In this document: positions 34,828 to 43,400 of the stretch, piece after piece | Position numbering within the stretch: the first letter of the stretch is position 1 | How the letters are laid out: each line of letters starts with the position of its first letter | Assembly (NCBI RefSeq): GCF_003967015.1 | Contig: NZ_AP017566.1 | Span: forward strand, 1 to 64,000 | Source: Pseudanabaena sp. ABRG5-3 | GTDB lineage: Bacteria; Cyanobacteriota; Cyanobacteriia; Pseudanabaenales; Pseudanabaenaceae | Direction of reading: 5' to 3' | DNA length: 64,000 nt | The notes under the pieces: generated by a model | The model's input: the letters and a program-made list of their open reading frames with translations, nothing else | Databases searched by the model: none | What the model was told of the DNA's origin: nothing | Program-made: the position numbers and the translations under genes

Positions 34828-37059
34828 TCAGCTTGGAGACTCTGTAGCCTCATTGTTAGAGGTGTTTTTCAAAGAGGCATTGCTGTAGTAGGTATTGTTG
34901 AAGTACTGCTTACCTTGAGGATCTTGTTTAGGATGTGCTCCATTAATCACAAGTCCCATAATATTTTGCCCTGACTTATCAATCATTTCTTTAACAAAAA
35001 CTGCATTCAATGAATCAACTATTCCAGGTCTAGCTATTAATAAAATATTGTCAGATAATTGACCCAAAATTATCGCATCGGCAGCCACGCTTAAGGGTGG
35101 AGTATCAATAATAATAAAGTCATAGTGATTAGATAATTCATTGATAGTTGCTCTAAGTTTTGGAGAGTCTAAAAGACTAGATGGATTTGATGTTGATGAC
35201 CCCGATGTTAATAGATCAGGACTATTAGTGTTGACTTTAATTACTGACAAAACATTGGTATTACTGTCTAAAATGTTGCTTAATCCAATATCGTTAGATA
35301 CAGACCAAATCTCATGCTGGTGAGGATTATGGAGATCGGCATCAATTAATAATACTCTCTGTTTGGTTTGAGCCATAGCGATCGCTAAATTAGCAGAAAC
35401 CGTAGATTTACCTTCATTAGGAACAGCACTAGAAATAACTATAATCTTGTTCTCTTTAATCGAACCTAAATAATTTAAACTAGCTCTTAGCATCCGATAG
35501 GATTCCCATAAAGGTGATTGACTTTCATATCTTAAAATTAGCTCAGAGCTTGGCAAATCAAGGTGAGGAATTATACATAACAGTTTGCAGTTAAATATTC
35601 TTCTAGTCTCTTCGATTGTCCAAATTGATTTATCTTGGGTTTCTATTACAAATGCAGTAATTACTCCTAATAAAACTCCTAATAATGCACCGACAATGGC
35701 ATAGAGAAGCTTCCACGGAGAGGTTGGCTGATCAGGAATATCCGCCTCAGAAATGATGCGAGCATTACCAATTGCCTGATTTTCGGCAATTCTGATTTCT
35801 TGTAGTTTTTGCAATAACTGCGTATAAGTAGTTTGATAAGCCTGTAATTGTTGATTTAGCTCTTGCTGTTTTTGTAATAGTTTTGGGAAAATATTAGCCT
35901 TAGTTCTATAGGTATCTCTCGTTTGACGTAGGGTTTCTAATTGTCGAATGAGTCCTGTCCGCTTACCTTCTAACCGAACAAGATCTTGCGTTAGATTTTG
36001 CTGTAGTAAACCAACTTGCAAAATGTTGTCTATATTCTCATTTTGCGTGGGGGCTGCTTGTTGAATGCGATCGCGTAAAATTTGTTTGAGACGGCTAGCA
36101 TCATTACTTAAAGCAACAACTATAGGATTACTATCTGTAAAACGATTTCTTTCAATCGCTAGCTTACTTTCTACCTGTTGAAATTCTTGTAAAGCTCTCT
36201 GTACACCTGGAGCATCGCTAATATTGGCTAATAAAATAGATTGTTCAGATGAAATATTGAACTTACTTTGTAAACTACTTAATTGAGCCTCTGTATCCGC
36301 TAGATCAGCTTCCGCTTTATTAATTTGTCTTTGGGCATCAGTATCAACATTAACTGCTGATATAGCTTCTTGTTCTGAATTGACAATTTGGCTATCTTCT
36401 CTAAACCTTCTGAGCGCTGCTTCAGTATTCCGTAGTTTCTTTTCTGCTTGGGGTAACTGATCTTCAATGAATAATCTTGCTGCAACTGCTTCTAGTCTGT
36501 TGACGCGCAAATTATCTTCTAAATAATAGTTCATGATCGTGTTCACAATCATCACCCCTCGTTTGGGATCTGTGTCATTGTATGTGATAGCTAAAACATC
36601 TGTTCCTCGTGATTTTTCAACCTTTAGCTTTTTTAAGAAAATACGGCGCAAGATCAGTTTGTTCTTATCAGACTGTCCGAACGAAGGAAGATTAATAGGA
36701 AGATCGTTCCCGAAAAATTGCAAATAGAGCATGGGGTCGGGAGGTATTTCTAAATCCTTGATGACTCTATCTATAATTGGTGCAGATTTGAGAATTTCGG
36801 TTTGGGTATCGAGAGGGAAAGCTGTATCAGACAAGGGGGTGAGTTCACTTAATTCTTTGCCCAAGCCCGTAAGTGAAGAGGTTGCACTTTCTCTTTTGAC
36901 CAGTAACTTACCTTCGAGTTGGTAGGAGGGCTTTTGGATGAATGCAAATATTGTGACTAAGGAAGTTGTAACTACAAAGACTGCACTAGCAGGGATAATC
37001 CGTCTTTTTAAAATCAAGATGTATTTTTGCAAATCTGTAGTTTCCTCTGGTGAATTCAT
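34828..37059 (-). CDS. Wzc-type polysaccharide tyrosine autokinase
   Basis: A 743-residue membrane protein of the polysaccharide co-polymerase/BY-kinase family, controlling chain length and export of exopolysaccharide. It has a Wzz domain with a first transmembrane helix (about 19-39), a long periplasmic coiled coil (about 170-430) and a second helix (about 448-470). The cytoplasmic kinase has Walker A SAVPNEGKST near 545, Walker A' LLIDADLHNP near 570 and Walker B IIIDTPPL near 650. The tail contains a short cluster of tyrosines (YFNNTYYSN), fewer than in many Wzc proteins, as candidate autophosphorylation sites. It is divergent from the sugar-dehydratase/EAL fusion across a 507-base spacer. 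Confidence 0.92.
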   Translation of the reverse strand: MNSPEETTDLQKYILILKRRIIPASAVFVVTTSLVTIFAFIQKPSYQLEGKLLVKRESATSSLTGLGKELSELTPLSDTAFPLDTQTEILKSAPIIDRVIKDLEIPPDPMLYLQFFGNDLPINLPSFGQSDKNKLILRRIFLKKLKVEKSRGTDVLAITYNDTDPKRGVMIVNTIMNYYLEDNLRVNRLEAVAARLFIEDQLPQAEKKLRNTEAALRRFREDSQIVNSEQEAISAVNVDTDAQRQINKAEADLADTEAQLSSLQSKFNISSEQSILLANISDAPGVQRALQEFQQVESKLAIERNRFTDSNPIVVALSNDASRLKQILRDRIQQAAPTQNENIDNILQVGLLQQNLTQDLVRLEGKRTGLIRQLETLRQTRDTYRTKANIFPKLLQKQQELNQQLQAYQTTYTQLLQKLQEIRIAENQAIGNARIISEADIPDQPTSPWKLLYAIVGALLGVLLGVITAFVIETQDKSIWTIEETRRIFNCKLLCIIPHLDLPSSELILRYESQSPLWESYRMLRASLNYLGSIKENKIIVISSAVPNEGKSTVSANLAIAMAQTKQRVLLIDADLHNPHQHEIWSVSNDIGLSNILDSNTNVLSVIKVNTNSPDLLTSGSSTSNPSSLLDSPKLRATINELSNHYDFIIIDTPPLSVAADAIILGQLSDNILLIARPGIVDSLNAVFVKEMIDKSGQNIMGLVINGAHPKQDPQGKQYFNNTYYSNASLKNTSNNEATESPS

Positions 37060-37257
37060 AGGAAGGGCATGTCTAGCTAGCTTATTAATATTATCGACAA
37101 GTTACTATAAAAGTTGCTTAATTATATTTAAAGTTTGTTTATAAAACTTTTTGTTTGTGAAGGGATTTTTAAAAGAGGTAGATCCCAATTTTAAAAGCGA
37201 TCGCTTGGTTTAAGGTTTTGTCCATATTTTTGTTTTGATTTTTTATATAGATAGCAG

Positions 37258-37273
37258 AGTGATTTATATCACA
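37258..37273. promoter_or_regulatory. CRP-like binding site between exopolysaccharide genes
   Basis: AGTGATTTATATCACA matches the CRP/SyCRP1 consensus TGTGA-N6-TCACA at 9 of 10 positions. It sits in the divergent spacer 37060-37566, about 200 bases from the kinase start and 294 from the dehydratase start. The rest of that spacer is A/T-rich. I could not settle on a clear promoter for either gene. Confidence 0.5.
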
Positions 37274-37566
37274 GGCTCATAATTCAGGGATCACCGACCA
37301 TTCTTAATAGATAGATTAGGATAGGTTTTAATATTTGCATTTCTATTAGAGGAATAACCGAGTTTTAGTCTTTAACTAAACGATAAATATCGAATTGTAA
37401 AATTGTCATTGTTTCCTCATAATAATGCTTGTATATTATATATATGTATTTAAAAAGTTTTTAAAATTCCTTCTAGGAGTGACTTATAGCCATTTCAAAA
37501 GTATTGTCATCCTCGATATATAGAAAGACAAAAAGTAGTTAATTTATATCTAAACGTAATAATAAA

Positions 37567-40419
37567 ATGAAAAAAAATATTTTAGATGCTTCCAAAGTAA
37601 GAAATCGCTATTATTTTATAGTTGACACTTTGATATTTTTGATCATAACTACTTTAGCTTTAATTGTCAGATTAGATGGCAATCTAGGTAGTATTCCTAA
37701 TTATCAATGGTTACTTTGTTTTGCTACATTGTTTTTTGCCAGCATTAAACTGTCAACATTGATTGGCTTTGGTATATACAGCCGATTTTGGCAATATGCT
37801 GGAGCAAGAGACTTTATCGATATTGCCTCTGCAATTTTTCTCGCTACAGTAATTGAAGCCGTTGCCTTAAATTTTCTATATAACTTATCAGGATCGTATT
37901 TCCCTGTAATCAGCAATTTGCCGCGATCTCTATTTTTGATTGATGCGCTGCTTAGTTTAGTCGCAGTTTCAGGATTTCGTTACGGAATGCGTGAATTGCT
38001 TCAGCATCGCAAGCTTAGAAACGCAAGATGCAAAGTGGCTATGCCTCAAAGTAATACTAGGGTTTTGATCGTCGGTGCAGGTAATGCGGGAACTTCCCTC
38101 GTACGACAAATGCAAGTCAGCTCAGAACATGGACTTCTGCCGATCGCTTTTATTGATGATAATCCTAGTAAGCTTCATCAAAAGATCCTAGGTATCAATG
38201 TCGTAGGTAACCGCTTTAAAATTGGTCATGTGATCCAGTCAATGCGAATTGACAAGGTAATTATTGCGATGCCATCTGCTGCGGGTGAGAATATCCGCGC
38301 TATTGTTGAAATTTGTAATCAGAGAAATGTCCCTGTAATTACTTTGCCGAGTTTAACGGAAATTTTGAGTGGCGATCGCGGCATTAAAGTTAATAATTTG
38401 CGGAATGTGGAGATTGAGGATTTATTACGTCGCCAGCCGATTGAAACCGATCTACAGAAAGTATCTGAACTTGTGCGGGGTAAAAAGATCCTAGTCACAG
38501 GGGCAGGTGGCTCGATTGGCAGTGAGATCTGTCGTCAAGTTTGTAATTTTCAACCTAGTGAAATCATGTTGCTAGGTAAGGGTGAGAACTCCATTTTCCT
38601 GATTCATCAGGAACTAGAGAAAGCGATTCAGTCGATGGGACTTGATATTCCCGTTCCGAAACTCCACACTTATATTTGTGATATTCGCTCCTATTCTCGT
38701 CTCAAATATATATTTGAAAATTTTCGCCCTAACATTGTGTTTCATGCTGCCGCCCATAAACACGTTCCCTTAATGGAGCTAAATCCACCTGAAGCGATTA
38801 CTACTAATATATTTGGCACTAAAAATCTGGTTGAACTTGCGAATGCTTATAATGTCGAGAATTTTGTGATGATTTCCACTGACAAGTCCGTTAATCCCAC
38901 AAATATTATGGGTGCAACGAAGCGGGTTGCCGAAATGGTGGTTTTGCAGATTGCCAAAAAATATCATAAATCGTTTACCGTTGTGCGGTTTGGCAATGTT
39001 TTGGGCAGTCGTGGCAGCGTGGTTCCCACCTTTAAGCGGCAGATTGCGGCAGGGGGACCAGTGACGATTACCCACCCTGATATCATTCGCTACTTTATGA
39101 CCATTCCTGAAGCTGTGCAGTTGGTTTTGCAAACTTCGGTTTTAGGAAGAGGTGGTGAGGTTTGTATGCTGGATATGGGTGAGCCTGTGAAAATTGTGGA
39201 TCTGGCTAAGGATTTGATCCATCTTTCGGGTTATGAAGTCGGTAAAGATATTGACATTGTTTACACAGGCTTACGTCCGGGCGAAAAGTTATTTGAGGAG
39301 CTGTTTATTCCTGGTGAGAAGTATGAACGTACTGAGCATGAGAAGATTCGGGTTGTGTGGAATGCTAGCGATCGCTTGCCTCAGCATTTAGATGCTACGC
39401 TTGCTAAACTTGCTGAAGCAGCCGAGTATAACGACTCTTGGACTATCTGTACATTATTAAAGACTATTGTTTTAGGCTATGTACCAAGTCTTTCGTTCAA
39501 TTCAGAATCTGATGAAACTGTTAGCGAACTTGTTGCTGACAAATTAGGCGATCGCGAACTTACTGCAATCAATCAAAATCTGAAGATTGATATGAATAAA
39601 TTAGCGCAGGTCTCAAGATTGGAACATATATACAATCAGTCCAGTAATGATGGTATTGATTATTATCCAGTCTATCAACCACGATTTTCAGCAAGGGATT
39701 TACAAACTGCCCTAGAGGAGCAGCAGTTTATCTTCTACTATCAGCCTATTGTCGATCTAAAAACTAAAAAAACCATTGGATTTGAGTCCTTCTTGCGTTG
39801 GCAGCATCCAGAACAGGGATTAATTGCTTCCTGTGATTTTATTGAGGATTTAGAAGAGTCGGGTTTGATTATTGCGCTGGGCTGGTGGACGATTGATGAA
39901 ATCTGTCATCACATTAATATTTGGGAACAGCAATTTCCGAATAAACCAATTGAGATCAGTCTGAATTTATCGGTTCAACAGTTCTTTCATCCCGATTTAT
40001 TAGCGCAGATCACAACAATCATTTATAAATATGCCATTAGTCCCGCTAGTTTAGCATTGGAAATTCCTGAAAGTACGATTCGGAATAATCCGCAAATGGC
40101 AACTACAATTTTATCTAAGCTGAAAGCCTTAGGCGTAAAACTACAGTTGGATAAGTTTGGAATCGATCTTGATTTTGTGAACTATTCTCAAGCGATGCCT
40201 CTCCTATATTCTCAATTCGATCGCCTAAAAATTCATCAGACTGTCATTCAAGATTTAACCAACAACAATCATCTATTAATCTCCATTAACAAGTTTGCTC
40301 AAGCTTTGAATATTGATGTAATTGCCGTTGGTGTTGAGACTTCAGCCCAGCGAGATCGTTTAGAGTCACTAAATTGTAAGTATGGACAAGGATATCTATT
40401 TGCGAAACCTAGCTATTAA
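37567..40419 (+). CDS. CapD/WbpM-like sugar dehydratase fused to a degenerate EAL domain
   Basis: A 950-residue protein. Residues 1-145 hold about four transmembrane helices. A Rossmann-like domain with VLIVGAGNAGTS (about 165) follows. The NDP-sugar 4,6-dehydratase domain has VTGAGGSIGSE (about 308) and the SMK-type catalytic motif STDKSVNPTNIMGATKR (about 437), as in CapD/WbpM. This part makes a modified sugar for surface polysaccharide. After a linker (about 625-710) comes an EAL domain (about 715-950). Its signature is ESF in place of EAL, DDFGTG is DKFGID, and the AEGVE loop reads AVGVE, while QGYLFAKP is kept. Loss of a metal-binding Asp and the loop Glu suggests it binds c-di-GMP without hydrolysing it (inference). 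It is one continuous frame, so the fusion is real in this sequence. Confidence 0.9.
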   Translation: MKKNILDASKVRNRYYFIVDTLIFLIITTLALIVRLDGNLGSIPNYQWLLCFATLFFASIKLSTLIGFGIYSRFWQYAGARDFIDIASAIFLATVIEAVALNFLYNLSGSYFPVISNLPRSLFLIDALLSLVAVSGFRYGMRELLQHRKLRNARCKVAMPQSNTRVLIVGAGNAGTSLVRQMQVSSEHGLLPIAFIDDNPSKLHQKILGINVVGNRFKIGHVIQSMRIDKVIIAMPSAAGENIRAIVEICNQRNVPVITLPSLTEILSGDRGIKVNNLRNVEIEDLLRRQPIETDLQKVSELVRGKKILVTGAGGSIGSEICRQVCNFQPSEIMLLGKGENSIFLIHQELEKAIQSMGLDIPVPKLHTYICDIRSYSRLKYIFENFRPNIVFHAAAHKHVPLMELNPPEAITTNIFGTKNLVELANAYNVENFVMISTDKSVNPTNIMGATKRVAEMVVLQIAKKYHKSFTVVRFGNVLGSRGSVVPTFKRQIAAGGPVTITHPDIIRYFMTIPEAVQLVLQTSVLGRGGEVCMLDMGEPVKIVDLAKDLIHLSGYEVGKDIDIVYTGLRPGEKLFEELFIPGEKYERTEHEKIRVVWNASDRLPQHLDATLAKLAEAAEYNDSWTICTLLKTIVLGYVPSLSFNSESDETVSELVADKLGDRELTAINQNLKIDMNKLAQVSRLEHIYNQSSNDGIDYYPVYQPRFSARDLQTALEEQQFIFYYQPIVDLKTKKTIGFESFLRWQHPEQGLIASCDFIEDLEESGLIIALGWWTIDEICHHINIWEQQFPNKPIEISLNLSVQQFFHPDLLAQITTIIYKYAISPASLALEIPESTIRNNPQMATTILSKLKALGVKLQLDKFGIDLDFVNYSQAMPLLYSQFDRLKIHQTVIQDLTNNNHLLISINKFAQALNIDVIAVGVETSAQRDRLESLNCKYGQGYLFAKPSY

Positions 40420-40427
40420 AAATCCAA

Positions 40428-40460
40428 AGAAAGAGGCAGTGCAAAGCACTGCCTCTTTCT
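40428..40460. terminator. Bidirectional terminator between convergent genes
   Basis: A perfect 15-bp stem (40428-40442 with 40446-40460; arm AGAAAGAGGCAGTGC) has an AAA loop and T-rich sequence on both sides. It lies 8 bases after the dehydratase/EAL stop and 2 bases beyond the PKS stop, so it ends both transcripts, including the whole NRPS/PKS operon. Confidence 0.8.
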
Positions 40461-40462
40461 GA

Positions 40463-43400
40463 TTATTTATTTAATCTTTTTTCGCGTCGTCTTTCGCCGC
40501 GATCTCGTCTTTGCTTAGTCGGATCGCTTTCGGTGGCTGTGGGATTAATTACTTCGGCGATGGTACTGACTGTTGGAGCTTTATAGAGAGTGGCGACGGG
40601 AATATTTGACTTGAACTCTTGATTTAATTTAGAAATTACCTGTAAACCAATCAAAGAATCGCCGCCTAATTCAAAGAAATTATCATAAATACCTACCCGA
40701 TCTACACCGATAATCTGTTGCCAAATCTTGGCGATCGTCTGTTCAGTTTGGTTGCGAGGGGAGACGTAGGCATTAGCTAGTTCGGGTCGAGGGTGAAGAC
40801 TGGAAGCGTTAGGATGCTCCTCTGAGGCTTCTTGTAATGAAGATATAGATAGAGACTGATAACGCTCAATTAGTTGAAGTAAGTCCTGCGTTGAGATGGC
40901 AACGCGAGGACTAGGGCTTTGTAAAACTCGTTTAAAAATTTCTACGCCTTCTGCTGGAGAGGGCCCATCAAGGATCATTGTCTCAGCGTCATTTTGGGCT
41001 TTAGGCGATCGCTTGGCAGCATTGACGGACATTCCCACCTCTTTCCAATCAGTCCAGTTAATGGCAACGGTAAAAGTACCGTCTCGCGCAGTTTTGGCAT
41101 AGGCATAGGCATCGAGAAAGTCATTTGCCGCGCAATAACTGACTTCTCCAAATTTAATGCCATGCAATAGGGAACTGAGGGAGGAGCAGAGTAAGAGAAA
41201 ATCCAGTTGCGTGTTTTGCAATAGTCGATCTAATACTAAAGTCCCTCTGAATTTTGGTGCTAAGGCGGGGGCGATGGTGGGGTGATCGCGCCGAGCAATT
41301 ACGCCGCCATAGTCAGGGACACCTGCGGCATGGAGTACGCCATTAATCTTGCCAAAGCGTTGCTCTGCTTGAGTGATGACTGTTTGCATCTGTTCAAGAT
41401 TGGATACATCAGCGCTAATTGTCCACACTTCTGCGCCCAAAGCTTCCATACTTTGCAGTTGCTTAATTTTTTGCGAAGTCTCATCTGCTGCCTCATGGGT
41501 ATCTAGCCAATGTGACCAGTCTTGATAGTCGGGAAAAGGCGATCGCCCAATTAAGATTAATTTGGCTTGAGCAGTTTGGGCTAGATATTGAGCAAAGGCA
41601 AGCCCCATACCGCCCATGCCCCCTGTGATCAGATAGACTCCTGACTTTCTAATCCGACAATTGGGAGTTTGATAACTTGACTCAGTTAAGGGATTGGCAG
41701 GAAATTGGCGTGGCTCAAATTGCTGCACCCATCGATAGTTGCCACGATAGGCGATCGCCACATCCGAGGTGGGCGTAATAATTTCGCGGAGTAATTGCTC
41801 AGCCAATTTCGCATTGGGTTGATGTTCGTTTCCTAGCGTGATATCCACACTGCGACAGCGCATATTGGGATATTCCTGTGGCACGATCTGCACTGCCCCC
41901 AGTAGCGTTGCTTTTTCGGGACAGAGATTTTCTGTGCCTGTGACTTCTTGGAGATCATTGGAAATCACGACGATATCTAAATTCTCAGATGAGAAGTAAT
42001 TACCTAGGGCTTGAGTGGTAAAAATTAGACTATGCAGTCCCAGATCTAAAACTTGCTCCTCATCCTTTAAGACATCATCGACAGTAAGTTGCTTTCTATG
42101 CACATTCCATAAATGGATAATGTGACCTAATCGCTTGCCGCGATTTTGAAGATCGTCTCTTAATTCCCGAATTAAGTTCTCATAGTCCGAAGGTTGACTA
42201 GGGTTAATGCTGTAACTGCGATCGCCTAATTTCGCAAATTCGCGACCAATCGTGACTGTTGTGATATCTTGCTGCTCAGATGTGAGACGCGCGATCAGGC
42301 GATCGCTGAGTTGACAATCATCGACAAAGATTAACCAGCCTAGATCGCGAGGCAATAAACTCAGTTCGGCAATGGGTGAAACCGATTGTTTCCATGCAGG
42401 AATATAGAACCAATCCGCAATATCAGGTTTTCTAATTTCCTCGGCTGTTGATTGATTTAGATTAGCTAAGGCGATCGCCGTTTGCTTGGGTTCAATCCAG
42501 TAGCTTTGACGCTCAAAGGGATAGGTAGGTAAAGGAACACGATGACGATTTTCATCGATGTAAAAGCTTGTCCAGTCGATGGGAACACCCGCGAGCCATA
42601 GCTGACCAAGGGTAGTAAATAGAAAAGCTAAATCTGATTGAGGATCTTGGGGATGGGGTAGAGAAGATAAAATATTCAGAGGCGATCGCGCTATCTGTTG
42701 ACGCGCCAAAGTGCTTAAAGTTTTCCCTGCGCCAACTTCTAACAGTAAGTTTTGTGGCTCTTTAAGAATTTGTTGTAGCCCATCTGCAAATCGTACAGTT
42801 TGGCGAATATGCCTCAGCCAATATTGGGGATCGGTGGCTTCAGTTTTGGTAATCCATGTACCTGTGACGTTGGAGACATAGGGAATTTGGGGAGGCTGAA
42901 GATTAACTTTGGCTAATAGAGTCAGGAAATCAGGTAGCATCGGTTCCATCATCGCGGAATGGAAAGCATGGGAAGTGTGAAGGCGGCGATAATTTAATTC
43001 CTTGGCTTCGAGTTGCTTCTCGATATTGGCGATCGCTTCTAAAGAACCAGCTAATACCGTTGAGGATGGGGTATTGATGGCGGCGATCGCCAGATCGGGG
43101 GTGAGGAAGAGTGCGATTTCGTTTGCTGATAAAGAGACGGCTAACATCGCCCCTACGGGCAACTGTTGCATTAATCTGCCCCTTGCCGCCACAAGCTTGA
43201 TAGCCTCTTCTAAGTCAAAAACTTGGGCGAGACAAGCCGCCACATATTCGCCAATACTATGCCCAATCATCGCTTGAGGTTTTACGCCCCAAGAGATCCA
43301 TAGTTGTGCCAAGGCATACTCGATCGCAAAAATTGCGGGTTGGGCGATCGCTGTTTGTTGTAACTGTTGCTGTGCTTCCTCTGTCCGACCTGCTTCAGGA

